This document shows, one piece after another, positions 1 through 9,130 of a stretch of DNA of 64,000 nucleotides. Source of the stretch: Pontiellaceae bacterium B12227 (GTDB lineage: Bacteria; Verrucomicrobiota; Kiritimatiellia; Kiritimatiellales; Pontiellaceae); NCBI GenBank assembly GCA_029432775.1, contig JAROAZ010000001.1:620001-684000 (forward strand), in the 5' to 3' direction. The notes under the pieces are model-generated. The model was not told the origin of the DNA. It did not search any database and saw only the letters and a program-made list of their open reading frames with translations. The position numbers and the translations under genes are program-made. Position 1 is the stretch's first letter. Each line of letters starts with the position of its first letter.

Positions 1-921
1 TCCGTGGTATTCCCCGCCCTGGGCATCCCTGACCCAGACATCGTTCTTCGTACCACTCTGATAGACGCTGTAATCGGCATCCACCTTCACACCGGGATCA
101 ATCATCCAAACGGTTTTGAATCCGTTTCCATGCAAATAGTTATTCAACCCGGTCGGATCCGGAAAGCGCTTCTGATCAAAGGTAAAAACGCGATACCCAT
201 CCATATAGTGAATATCCAACCAAATGACATCACACGGAATCTCTCTCGAACGAAAGCCGTCCGCAATCTCCCGCACGCGGGCATCCGGATAATAGGACCA
301 GCGACACTGCTGATATCCAAGCGCCCACATCGGCGGCATTTCAATGGTGCCCGTCAATTCCCCCAGTGCTTTCATCACGTCCTGTGGAGAATCTTTCTCG
401 ATCACCAACACCCGAAAAGGAGCCTTGTCGGAATAAATTTTTATCCCGTCAGTCAGATCAAAAACAGAAAAACAGCTCGTATCTGCAATCACCCCGAAGG
501 CCGTTCCATCGGCCCGCACGCCCAGTACAAACGGATGCGTCTGATAGAGCCGTTTTCCTCCGGCGGAGCGATACGCATAGTTATCCGTATTATACAGTTC
601 AACCACAGTGCCTGACCGCTCCAAAGCTCCGGTCACCTCGCCCGTTCCATAGAGACTCGTTCCCTCATCAACCGTCAGCGTCCATTGATAGGTTGCGCCT
701 ACTTTAGACCAAACAGGAACCATCTTCCAATCGGCAGCCACTTCCCCTGTAACCTTGGGTTCCTGAATGAGCGCAAAGGATGGAGGCAATAAAGAGCGCT
801 CGCCCCCTTCCGGATAGAAGATCGCCAGATCGTCCCCCGCCTGTTCCGCATCAGCATATACACCACGCGGCAAAACAAGACTCAGACTAGACAGGATTAG
901 AAATACAGTCCTCTTTCCCAT
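1..921 (-). CDS. GH31-family glycoside hydrolase, N-terminal part (cut by window edge)
   Basis: The reading frame is open from an ATG at 921 to the window edge, giving 307 codons of an incomplete gene. A signal peptide is visible (MGKRTVFLILSSLSLVLPRG followed by VYADAEQ). GH31 hallmarks follow: the N-terminal beta-sandwich motif LYGTGEVTGALERSG, the barrel entry PPMWALGYQQCRWSYYP, and DVIWLDIHYMDGYRVFTFD before FPDP. GH31 enzymes are retaining alpha-glycosidases (alpha-glucosidase, alpha-xylosidase and others) acting on oligosaccharides, here probably in the periplasm. The catalytic nucleophile and acid/base lie beyond the window, so the specificity cannot be read. It is the first of several minus-strand carbohydrate-active genes. 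Confidence 0.85.
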   Translation of the reverse strand, partial: MGKRTVFLILSSLSLVLPRGVYADAEQAGDDLAIFYPEGGERSLLPPSFALIQEPKVTGEVAADWKMVPVWSKVGATYQWTLTVDEGTSLYGTGEVTGALERSGTVVELYNTDNYAYRSAGGKRLYQTHPFVLGVRADGTAFGVIADTSCFSVFDLTDGIKIYSDKAPFRVLVIEKDSPQDVMKALGELTGTIEMPPMWALGYQQCRWSYYPDARVREIADGFRSREIPCDVIWLDIHYMDGYRVFTFDQKRFPDPTGLNNYLHGNGFKTVWMIDPGVKVDADYSVYQSGTKNDVWVRDAQGGEYHG

Positions 922-986
922 AGGTTTTCCTTATTTTTATAATGTCATACCGCTATTCAGATCTACGCCTCCGGCACTCGATTAGA

Positions 987-3900
987 TTACCGATCCTGAA
1001 TATCAACCACGTAGGTGCTGTTCGTTCCAAGCGCCGCATTGGAGGGGGTTGTCAGGTGTAATTTAAAGCTTTCTGAGCCTTCAGGAATATCATCTCGAAG
1101 CAGCAGGATATTAATGACCTGCCTGCGCTGCAACGGGTGGAATGTAATGCTTCGACTTCCGAGCACGCGGAAATCGATGCCCTCTTGCGCAGTCCCCTCT
1201 TCGGTCGTCAGGTTCACCGTGATCGTATCATCAACGGGTTCTGATACGGTGACGGGCACCTGAAGCACCATGCGGGATTCGCGCGCGGTGGCCCATGTGC
1301 CATCGAATTCGACTGTCACCTGGCCCTGATTTACAAACGGCGGCGAATTCACCGGCAGTAACGTCGAGGTTGAATCGTTGTAGAAGGTGTTAAGTTCGTC
1401 GATCGACATATAGCTTCCATTTCCTGCGACCGTGCCGAAATGCGGCGTTTGGGTCGAGTGCGCATAGGGCGCGTAGTAGGTGTTGTTGTCCGATGTAATC
1501 GTATCGGCGACCAGTTGGGAATCGCGCGTATTAAATCCAATAAGCCGCCCGGAAGCCGCCCCGAACGAGGAGACCATGTTGTTGCGAATGACGGCATCTT
1601 TGGCCATGTATATGGGCCCCATGTGAGGTTGTTCATCCCGACTTGTATATCCGAGGGTCGTAAAGAGTCCCCACGCACCAGAGGTTCGTTTTTGCTGGAC
1701 CATGTTGTTGATGACCCGCACGTTTTCGCCGGAAAAATGGACACTGGAGTTTACGTTGTCATAGAGCGCGCTGTTGATTAGCTCCTGATTCAATGTGCCG
1801 ATTTCGAACCACAGGCAGGAGCGATTATCGCGCAGATAACAGTTATTCACCGTTATATCCCAGTTTTGAATATCCGCCCATAAGCCGATTCGGTTGTGGT
1901 GCGCAATATGCACCCGGTCGAAATAGACGCGGCTGGCTCGTCCTATTTTGGCAAATCCAGCCAGGTCGGCGCCGGTATAATTTCCAACATCCACTCGCCA
2001 TAGATTGTTGGTTGTAATGCAATCCTCCACCAGCATGTTGCTGCAGCCTTGCGAAAACTTAAATCCATTGCGGCCGTTGCGATGCCCTTCACTACGCCGA
2101 ACCACACCGTTGTGGGTGCCGTGTTGAATCAATAGACCCTCTGATCCATTGTCGGAAAACTCGCAATCCTCTACCAGCAAATAACTCCCGCGCCCCAGAT
2201 CAAGGGCCGCCTTATAGGGGGGAAATGAGGCGGCATGTTGAAATTTCAAGCCGCGCACCACAATGAAATTTTCATGTCTGGAATAGAGAATTTCTTCAGT
2301 AATTCCGATTTCAACAAGGGCGGTATTCGGGTTTTTGGTGGTGCGTAGATAAATGGTATCCGTTGCTTCGTCCACCATGAAGGCATGCTCGTCGGTTATG
2401 TGCGGGTGGCCCCGTGCATCGCTTTCCCCGGGGCGAGGATCGCTTCCGGCTTCAAGATGCGAGAGCAAGGTGTAGGGTCGGGCCATTTCGCCATCCAAAA
2501 CCAGAATCTCCCGTCGGAACTGCACTTCGGTGTCATGATTAACCGTTTCCGTTGTTGAGCGCCCAAAATCATAGGGCCAGGCATGCGTCCAGATTGATCC
2601 GGAGTCGGGGATGAGGGTTCCGTCGCAGCGGAATAGGGATCCGTCGCCGGGATCTTCCGGATGAATCCAGGCGGTTCCTCCGTCGGGATCGTAGCCGAAG
2701 CCCGGTAAGGAATTGGGGCCGCTACCGCCGCCGGCATTGCTGATGCGCAGTTCGAAGGTATGCCAGCCTGGTTGCAGGTTCAGGTTGCCCGTGGAGGTGC
2801 GATCCCACCAGTCGTCGCTACTCAGCACCAGTACGCCGTCGATATAAAGACGGGTCATGTCGTCGATGTCTTCGGTAAAGGAGATGTTCCCGTCGGCATC
2901 GTAGATTTCGCCCGTGTAGATTTCGGTGGTGTAGGGCGAAATCCCGTCCTCGGTTTCGCTGAGGTCAGTGGTAATACCGGAGTTCGGGTTCGGATCGCTT
3001 GTATTGATGTTGCCGGGCACCTCTCCGTACAGCAGCCCGGGCTGCTCCTCTCCGTACTCGGGCGGGACGGTTTGTTGTATCCAGGCATCGTCATCCCAAA
3101 CCTCGGATCCACTGAGGGTAACGGTTCCGGGGATGCGCGCCTCGATAACAATCGGTTGGAATCGGGTTCCACTGCGTTCCAAAATCACACCTTCTTCACG
3201 ATATAGTCCCGGTTCCATGACAATCCGGCTTCCGGGCGCCAGTGTGTTGCCTAGATTATTCACCGCCTGGATGGCCGCCTTTAGGGTTTTAAAGGGTTGA
3301 CCTTCCGAGCCATCGTTTCCGTCGTCACCGGTGGAGGCCACGTGGAAGGTGCGAACGGTGTCCCAGTCATCAATATCCCGAACCGCCCAAAGGTCCTGCC
3401 GAAAGTCGCCCAGCGCTCGCAGCGTATTTTCGGAAAGAATCGAGGAATACAGGTTTACGTTGCTGATTCGGGCAATTAGCGGATCGGCCCCGGAAAGTTT
3501 GGCCCCAATTCGGGCGCTGTTGATTACGGGTTTTTCGGACGAGGTGAAGTATTGAGTGCTGTCGTGTTTTCCGTTGATGTAAAAGTCGGCCCGGTGGCTG
3601 GCGGGATCGTAGGTGACGGCAAAGTGAAGCCAAAGTTGATTTTTGCGGCGTTCGTGCCCCGTGTCGTCGATAAAATCAACCGAGTGCTCTCCGATCCTGC
3701 GATACCGAGTTTCAACGCTTCCATCGACACGTCCGTTTCCGCCGGTGTTTCCGCCCACCTTAAACACCAGCCCCACATCGCGGCCGATGCCGGTATATGT
3801 TCCGTTTTGACTGTCGCGTAGATAGAGCTGAATGTTGCCGTTGCCCGTTCCGGAATCAAACAGGGTCGGCGTGGCGCCCTGAAGGTCTTCCAGATAAACA

Positions 3901-4439
3901 TGCATGGAGAGCGAAAGCGTTTCCGTTTCGCCCGGACCGGTAAAGTTGAGCGTATTCGCTCCGTCCAGCAAGTAGGCTTGGTCAAATCCCGTCCGCCCCG
4001 TACTCCAACCCGCCGTGCCTCCACTGGAAACCGACAGGTTTCGAGCGTGACTGCTGCCGTCGTTCAGCGAACCGTCCAGGGCAAAACGGGCTTCGGGCGG
4101 ATTTTTCCTTATTAACCGAAAAAACGAATGACCCTGATCCGCAGCCACAATGTTCTGCCACGATTGATTCCGGCCCATTACGGCTTCGCCAACATCCACC
4201 CAGCTTTCTGACGAAAGATTCGTGTTCGACTGCAACTGAAACGTCTCGTCCGAGCCCAGCGGCCATGCGCGCAGGTCAACATGTTCGGCCGCCGTTTTTA
4301 TATCTAAAACATTGGTGGAAGCCTCTCCCTGAAGAAGGGTCCCGGCCATCACCAACACCCATACGATGCTGGGAGAAAAAATGTTTTTCAATAGACCGGA
4401 GCAGAACCCCCTGGAGATGGTTTTAAAGTACTGTTTCAT
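987..4439 (-). CDS. Secreted LamG / PA14 / right-handed beta-helix / Calx-beta protein
   Basis: This 1150-residue protein has an N-terminal hydrophobic signal-like segment. Rough domain order: LamG-like concanavalin A fold at 116-346; start of a right-handed parallel beta-helix at about 363 (FHVASTGDDGNDGSEGQPFK, typical of DUF1565/pectate-lyase-like proteins); a PA14-like carbohydrate-binding module at 463-600, inserted into the helix (FTEDIDD, LYIDGVLVL, GWHTFELRISN); helix coils with repeated N-rich turns from 700 to 1000; and a Calx-beta domain at 1050-1150. Beta-helix proteins of this type are often polysaccharide lyases or hydrolases, but I see no motif that fixes a reaction. It is a clear paralogue of the plus-strand gene at 27.3 kb. 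It lies 17 bp beyond the GH95-like gene's stop, so the two may be co-transcribed. Confidence 0.85.
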   Translation of the reverse strand: MKQYFKTISRGFCSGLLKNIFSPSIVWVLVMAGTLLQGEASTNVLDIKTAAEHVDLRAWPLGSDETFQLQSNTNLSSESWVDVGEAVMGRNQSWQNIVAADQGHSFFRLIRKNPPEARFALDGSLNDGSSHARNLSVSSGGTAGWSTGRTGFDQAYLLDGANTLNFTGPGETETLSLSMHVYLEDLQGATPTLFDSGTGNGNIQLYLRDSQNGTYTGIGRDVGLVFKVGGNTGGNGRVDGSVETRYRRIGEHSVDFIDDTGHERRKNQLWLHFAVTYDPASHRADFYINGKHDSTQYFTSSEKPVINSARIGAKLSGADPLIARISNVNLYSSILSENTLRALGDFRQDLWAVRDIDDWDTVRTFHVASTGDDGNDGSEGQPFKTLKAAIQAVNNLGNTLAPGSRIVMEPGLYREEGVILERSGTRFQPIVIEARIPGTVTLSGSEVWDDDAWIQQTVPPEYGEEQPGLLYGEVPGNINTSDPNPNSGITTDLSETEDGISPYTTEIYTGEIYDADGNISFTEDIDDMTRLYIDGVLVLSSDDWWDRTSTGNLNLQPGWHTFELRISNAGGGSGPNSLPGFGYDPDGGTAWIHPEDPGDGSLFRCDGTLIPDSGSIWTHAWPYDFGRSTTETVNHDTEVQFRREILVLDGEMARPYTLLSHLEAGSDPRPGESDARGHPHITDEHAFMVDEATDTIYLRTTKNPNTALVEIGITEEILYSRHENFIVVRGLKFQHAASFPPYKAALDLGRGSYLLVEDCEFSDNGSEGLLIQHGTHNGVVRRSEGHRNGRNGFKFSQGCSNMLVEDCITTNNLWRVDVGNYTGADLAGFAKIGRASRVYFDRVHIAHHNRIGLWADIQNWDITVNNCYLRDNRSCLWFEIGTLNQELINSALYDNVNSSVHFSGENVRVINNMVQQKRTSGAWGLFTTLGYTSRDEQPHMGPIYMAKDAVIRNNMVSSFGAASGRLIGFNTRDSQLVADTITSDNNTYYAPYAHSTQTPHFGTVAGNGSYMSIDELNTFYNDSTSTLLPVNSPPFVNQGQVTVEFDGTWATARESRMVLQVPVTVSEPVDDTITVNLTTEEGTAQEGIDFRVLGSRSITFHPLQRRQVINILLLRDDIPEGSESFKLHLTTPSNAALGTNSTYVVDIQDR

Positions 4440-4456
4440 AGCCCCTCGCTGGTGGA

Positions 4457-6781
4457 TTAGTCCTCCCGAACTTTCAGCAAAACGGTTTCGCCTTTTTTCA
4501 GATTAATCTTCCAGCGCTTTTGTCCCTGCGGACCTTCCAAGGATTGGAAGTCCGGTTGCACCTTTCCGACCGCTTTAAATTCCGGCATGTCGGTCTCCAG
4601 GATGAGCGGCTCGCCTGCGAGGCTTTCAATCCGGATCCATTGGGTCATTCCCCGGGCGTATTCCGCGGAGACGAGGAAGGCCCCTTCGGTGCGCAGCTGG
4701 TGGAACACGGTCTCATCCGACCAGCGTTCCGGCATGGCCGGGAAGACGCGAATGACATCGCCCCAGCTCTGGAGCATCATATAGCCCATGGTATCGACCA
4801 CCGCCAGCGGGGTTTCAATCACGGGACCGCCGTCCTCGGCATACATGGAGTTGGGTTTGACGGCCCGCACGCCCGGAGCCATCCCGAGCCCTTGGGCGGT
4901 AACCATGCCGTCGAGCTGCTTCAGCGCCCGTTCACCGTCGCCCAACGTGGCAAACATGGCGGACGACCCGGTATAGGAATAGGCTGCCAGCACATCGGGC
5001 AGGCTCAACCAGCGCTCGACCGATTTGCGGAACAGGGCTTCGGCCTCGGCGCCCTGCTCGGGATGGATCGTGTGCAGCGGATAGAGCGCCATCAGATGCG
5101 AATAATGGCGGTGCGAAATATCAAATCCATGCGTTTCGCTGACCATCAACCCGTTTTCATTGACCGGGAAGGGGCGCAGCCGCTTCTTAGCATCCGCCCA
5201 CTTCGCAGCCATCGGATCGTCCAGGCCCAAGCGTTCGTTGAGATCGATTAGCGCCTGGAGCCCCCAATCGAAGAGCTGGAGCGAATAGTTGGTATCGGCC
5301 AGCAGGCCGGGGCGGTTCATCGCCCAACCGCGCTCCTCAGGTTCGGTCTTGAAATTATATTCAGGCGAAACCTGCGGCGGTAGATGAATGGTGCCGTCGG
5401 CATCGGTGGTCATGACATCGAAATAATAGTTAATGTTTTTCTTGAGCAGCGCAAACAGCTTACGACCGGTCGCCTCATCCATGCTGTATTTCCAGAAGCG
5501 CCAATAGTTGTGCAGCGCCCAGGTAAAGTTGCCCAGCTCATAGGTGTCGCCCCCCTCGCGGCGGATCATGTTATAGGTGGAGGTGCGCGGCCAGGTGATC
5601 GCATCCGGGTTCGTTGCGGAATTGAACGTGCCCTTCGCATCATAGAGGTCGATCATATGGGTGAAGTAGCTCCCCTGCTCCAGCTGGTTCGCGATAAAGC
5701 TCGGCAGATTGGAGAGCTGAATATTGAGGTTCCACCAGGTGCCCGGCCAGCCACACTGCGTGAACCACGGCCCCATGTTGTCGATCATGATCGGCAGCTC
5801 CGGGCGTGCCGCGCCGCCGAACTTATAGATCTGCAGCCAGTAAAACTGCTCCCAGAAATCGTCGCCCTCGATCTCCACGAAGGAGCGCTGCATATAATTG
5901 TGCCACCATTCACGGTGCCGTTTTTCCAAGGTCTGGCCCCCTTCGCTACGGGCCCGCTCGACCGAATCGACCGCCTCTTTAATGGCCAACTCAATATTCT
6001 CGGTTTGTGATTTTTCCGGTTCGTAGGCTTTGCCGACCGCCAGCAGGAAGGTGTTGCGGCCTTTTTTACCGCGAATGTTCACGAAGGCCGTTACGTGTGC
6101 CCCGTGTTTCGTAAGCGGTTGGATGACGAGCGTCAGGTCGCCCCGCTGCTCGCGGGTTGGCTTGGGCGGAAGCTCATCCGGCGACAGCGTGGCCGGATCG
6201 GTTTTTGTGGTGATGATGCGCGGGCTGATGGACCACTGTTCGGCCATGCCCAACGCCAGCCCTTTCTCGCCGCCGGTACTGCGCGACTCGACGACCACCA
6301 CATTGGATTCACGTTCAACAAACGAACGCCAGTCAATACGCCCCTGATCAGACTCAATCCGTCCACGGGCCTCGGCATTCCAGATATCGAGCCGCATGTC
6401 GGCCTTTTCCACCGCCCCCGCGGGGTTCAGCTGAATGCTGCCGATCGGCACGCGCGGGATCGACCAGTCGATGCTCGGAATATGGAACTCGGCGGCCACG
6501 TCGGTACGGCCCAGCTCCCATTGCAGCACCCATTCATCACCGGGCTTGCGGTAGATCGAGGCGCCGGTCAGGCCATTGGCAATAAATGCTGCATCGCCCC
6601 AGGTGTCACCAATCTCCCCCTCCCAGATCAGATCCTGCTCGGCCATAAACAACGGCCACTTGATGTCCGGGTTCTGCGGTTCCTTGAAGTCCGCTACGTT
6701 CTCCGGAATAAAATTACCGATTGCAAAAACAGAGCCGCACAACATGGATCCTACTAAAAACAAACTCACTCGACTTTTCAT
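4457..6781 (-). CDS. GH95-like glycosidase (alpha-L-fucosidase/galactosidase family)
   Basis: The protein has 774 residues with a signal peptide (MKSRVSLFLVGSMLCGSVFA). The N-terminal beta-sandwich carries ANGLTGASIYRKPGDEWVLQ. The alpha/alpha-barrel carries GWPGTWWNLNIQLS, corresponding to the GH95 WNxN pair of water-activating asparagines. It also has VSPEYN, positioned like the general-acid glutamate, and HRHYSHLMALYPLHTI, a GH95 hallmark. The usual FQxDGNFG motif appears as YAEDGGPVIE, keeping the Asp but diverging afterwards. GH95 enzymes are inverting and remove alpha-1,2-fucose or L-galactose. The divergence suggests a different subfamily or substrate, perhaps fucose-containing sulfated polysaccharide. 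It is a paralogue of the gene at 10,493-12,790. Confidence 0.85.
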   Translation of the reverse strand: MKSRVSLFLVGSMLCGSVFAIGNFIPENVADFKEPQNPDIKWPLFMAEQDLIWEGEIGDTWGDAAFIANGLTGASIYRKPGDEWVLQWELGRTDVAAEFHIPSIDWSIPRVPIGSIQLNPAGAVEKADMRLDIWNAEARGRIESDQGRIDWRSFVERESNVVVVESRSTGGEKGLALGMAEQWSISPRIITTKTDPATLSPDELPPKPTREQRGDLTLVIQPLTKHGAHVTAFVNIRGKKGRNTFLLAVGKAYEPEKSQTENIELAIKEAVDSVERARSEGGQTLEKRHREWWHNYMQRSFVEIEGDDFWEQFYWLQIYKFGGAARPELPIMIDNMGPWFTQCGWPGTWWNLNIQLSNLPSFIANQLEQGSYFTHMIDLYDAKGTFNSATNPDAITWPRTSTYNMIRREGGDTYELGNFTWALHNYWRFWKYSMDEATGRKLFALLKKNINYYFDVMTTDADGTIHLPPQVSPEYNFKTEPEERGWAMNRPGLLADTNYSLQLFDWGLQALIDLNERLGLDDPMAAKWADAKKRLRPFPVNENGLMVSETHGFDISHRHYSHLMALYPLHTIHPEQGAEAEALFRKSVERWLSLPDVLAAYSYTGSSAMFATLGDGERALKQLDGMVTAQGLGMAPGVRAVKPNSMYAEDGGPVIETPLAVVDTMGYMMLQSWGDVIRVFPAMPERWSDETVFHQLRTEGAFLVSAEYARGMTQWIRIESLAGEPLILETDMPEFKAVGKVQPDFQSLEGPQGQKRWKINLKKGETVLLKVRED

Positions 6782-6811
6782 TCTGATGCTCCGTTTCCAA
6801 GGACTGGAAAA

Positions 6812-7933
6812 TTATTTTTCTACCGGGGTCCAGTTATTGACCGGCCAAATGATGATGTTCGCGCCTTCCGTCGGAGCGGACTGCGAGTCTTCGCGTGGGT
6901 TGCACGCCAGCAGGAACGCCTCCACCTTGCCCGTCTCCTGGTTCACATAGACCTGCGGCCGCTCCATGCGATAATAGACCTCCGAGTTGCCCTCCATAAA
7001 TTCAACAGGAACACCGGCGTGGGCGAGCGGCACATCAGAATAGAGCCGATAATTGGTGCCGGACTTGGCATCGGTGAACCAATGCATCGACGCTTTCTTT
7101 TTTCCGTCGGTGGCGCGGCCGCTCATATCCGTCATGATGGCATGGTACTGGCCGTTGACTTCCCAAATACAGGCGTCCTCATGATCCACATCGCCGGGAA
7201 GCTGGTTGATGGAGCCCCGGTTGTTCGGCAGCGGAGCACCCCAGCGCTTTTCCGGCTCGCCGGGATAGGCGGAGACGTCTTTCGCCCGATACGCCAGCAA
7301 ATGACGCTGCGTGCCGGGATAGGCAGGATCGGTTTCTTTCGAAAGCCCGTAGGCGCTGCCGTCGGGGTAAAACAAGAGCGCAGGATTGTTGAACTTCGCC
7401 TCCTTTACCAGTTCGGTGTGATGCCCGTACCAGCTGCCTGGCGTCAGATCATCGGAATAGAGCCAGCTCGTTCCAGCAATGGCCCCTTTTCGCACATTGA
7501 TATAATAGAGCACATAGCGCTTGATACTGCCGTCAGGATTGTACTGTGGCGTTACCTTGCTGTTGCAGACGTTCCAGCCATGGTTGTTCTCCGCGGAGAG
7601 CAGCGGCTCTTCTACGAGGGTGTACGGCCCAAGGAGGTTTTTTGATACCGAGTGTACAATCTCGCTCGTGGTCATCCAGTGTTTCAGGTTATTAACCTGC
7701 CCCGCCTCCATTATCCAACGGGTGTAGATCAGATGATAGGTGTCGCCCACCTTGGTCAGCGAGGGACACCAGGAATGATAACCATGCTGAAATACACGGT
7801 TGGCATAGACCGGCTTTCCCATCGCCTCGCCGAGAGGATTGATCCCTTTGTACAAAGCGTTATCGGTTGACTCGGTCGCTAGGCCGGGCAAAGCCAGAAG
7901 CAATGAGGCGGCCTGAATAAGAATTTTTTTCAT
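6812..7933 (-). CDS. Secreted five-bladed beta-propeller glycoside hydrolase (GH43/GH117-like), copy 1
   Basis: The protein has 373 residues with signal peptide MKKILIQAASLLLALPGLA. The fold is recognisable as a GH43/GH117-type five-bladed propeller from blade-like repeats: HSWCPSLTKVGDTYHLIYTR, SWLYSDDLTPGSWYG, HEDACIWEVNGQYHAIMTDM and MERPQVYVNQETGKVEAFLL. The HEDACIW motif resembles the EDPxxW acidic motif of GH43-like enzymes. Exact family and substrate cannot be assigned from sequence alone. It lies 30 bp from the GH95-like gene downstream and 19 bp from its own near-identical copy upstream, so an operon is likely. Co-location with GH95 suggests that it works on the same glycan. Confidence 0.8.
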   Translation of the reverse strand: MKKILIQAASLLLALPGLATESTDNALYKGINPLGEAMGKPVYANRVFQHGYHSWCPSLTKVGDTYHLIYTRWIMEAGQVNNLKHWMTTSEIVHSVSKNLLGPYTLVEEPLLSAENNHGWNVCNSKVTPQYNPDGSIKRYVLYYINVRKGAIAGTSWLYSDDLTPGSWYGHHTELVKEAKFNNPALLFYPDGSAYGLSKETDPAYPGTQRHLLAYRAKDVSAYPGEPEKRWGAPLPNNRGSINQLPGDVDHEDACIWEVNGQYHAIMTDMSGRATDGKKKASMHWFTDAKSGTNYRLYSDVPLAHAGVPVEFMEGNSEVYYRMERPQVYVNQETGKVEAFLLACNPREDSQSAPTEGANIIIWPVNNWTPVEK

Positions 7934-7952
7934 CGGCTAGCCCTGTTTAGGG

Positions 7953-9080
7953 TTACTTGGTTTCCGGCTTCCAGCCGTTGACCGGCCAGATGATAATATT
8001 CGCGCCTTCCGTCGGAGCGGACTGCGAGCCTTCGCGCGGAATGCAGCTCAACAAAAAAGCCTCCACTTCACCGGATTCCGGATTCACATAGACGTTGGGG
8101 CGTTCCATCCGGTAGTAGACCTCGGAGTTGCCCTCCTGAAATTCAACCGGCGTACCGGCATGGGCAAGCGGCACGTCGGAATAGAGCCGGTAATTGGTGC
8201 CGGACTTGGCATCGGTGAACCAATGCATCGACGCTTTCTTTTTGCCGTCGGTGGCGCGGCCGCTCATATCGGTCATGATGGTGTGGTACTGGCCGTTGAC
8301 CTCCCAGATACAGGCATCCTCATGATCCACATCGCCGGGAAGCTGGTTGATGGAGCCGCGGTTGTTCGGCAGCGGAGCGCCCCAGCGCTTTTCCGGTTCG
8401 CCGGGATAGGCGGAGACGTCTTTCGCCCGATAAGCCAGCAAATGACGCTGCGTGCCGGGATAGGCGGGATCGTTGCCTTTCGAAAGCCCATACGCGCTTC
8501 CGTCGGGGTAAAAAAGGATGGCCGGATTATTGAATTTAGCCTCTTTCACACGTTCCGTATGGTGCCCGTACCAGCTGCCGGGTGTGAGGTCATCGGAATA
8601 GAGCCAACTGGTTCCGGCGACGGCCCCCTTCCGCACGTTGATGAAATAAAGGACATAGCGCTTGATACTGCCATCCGGATTATATTGCGGTGTTATTTTC
8701 GGGTTATGCAGCCACCAGTCGTGATTATCTTTGGCGGAAAGCGCCGGGTTTTCCACGTTGGTGTATGGGCCGAGGAGGTTCTTCGAGGTGGCATGAACAA
8801 TCTCGCTCGTCGTCATCCAATGCGCTACATTATTTACTTTGCCTTCCACCATTTTCCAACGGCTGTAAAACAGGTGGTAGGTATTGCCCTTTTTAATCAG
8901 AGACGGATCCCAACAGTGGTAGCCGTGCTGGAAAACACGGTTCGCAAAGACCGGTTTACCCATCGCTTCACCCAGCGGATTGATTCCCTTAAACAGGGCA
9001 TTGTCCGTCGATTCAGTTGCGAATAACGGCGCAGCAAGCACCATAAGTACAATCATTAAAACTTTGGTCGATTTATTCAT
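7953..9080 (-). CDS. Secreted five-bladed beta-propeller glycoside hydrolase (GH43/GH117-like), copy 2
   Basis: This is a tandem duplicate of the gene at 6812-7933. Long stretches are identical, for example EPEKRWGAPLPNNRGSINQL and HWFTDAKSGTNYRLYSDVPL. The differences concentrate in the first blade (HCWDPSLIKKGNTYHLFYSR against HSWCPSLTKVGDTYHLIYTR) and around DNHDWWLHNPKITPQYN. I place the start at ATG 9080 (MNKSTKVLMIVLM) because an AGGA sequence lies 6-7 bp upstream; an in-frame ATG 18 bp further up has no ribosome-binding site. A signal peptide follows. Divergence in the blade lining the presumed active site suggests altered substrate preference rather than simple redundancy (inference). 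Confidence 0.8.
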   Translation of the reverse strand: MNKSTKVLMIVLMVLAAPLFATESTDNALFKGINPLGEAMGKPVFANRVFQHGYHCWDPSLIKKGNTYHLFYSRWKMVEGKVNNVAHWMTTSEIVHATSKNLLGPYTNVENPALSAKDNHDWWLHNPKITPQYNPDGSIKRYVLYFINVRKGAVAGTSWLYSDDLTPGSWYGHHTERVKEAKFNNPAILFYPDGSAYGLSKGNDPAYPGTQRHLLAYRAKDVSAYPGEPEKRWGAPLPNNRGSINQLPGDVDHEDACIWEVNGQYHTIMTDMSGRATDGKKKASMHWFTDAKSGTNYRLYSDVPLAHAGTPVEFQEGNSEVYYRMERPNVYVNPESGEVEAFLLSCIPREGSQSAPTEGANIIIWPVNGWKPETK

Positions 9081-9130
9081 CCTATTTCCTGCTATCATTT
9101 TTACTTCATGAACAAGCTGCCGGGTCTCGA

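Noticed and set aside
4520-5251. 243-codon plus-strand open frame inside the first GH95-like gene
   Set aside because: It is an antisense shadow of a gene with clear GH95 motifs and a signal peptide; the translation is rich in Arg, His and Gly with no motif.
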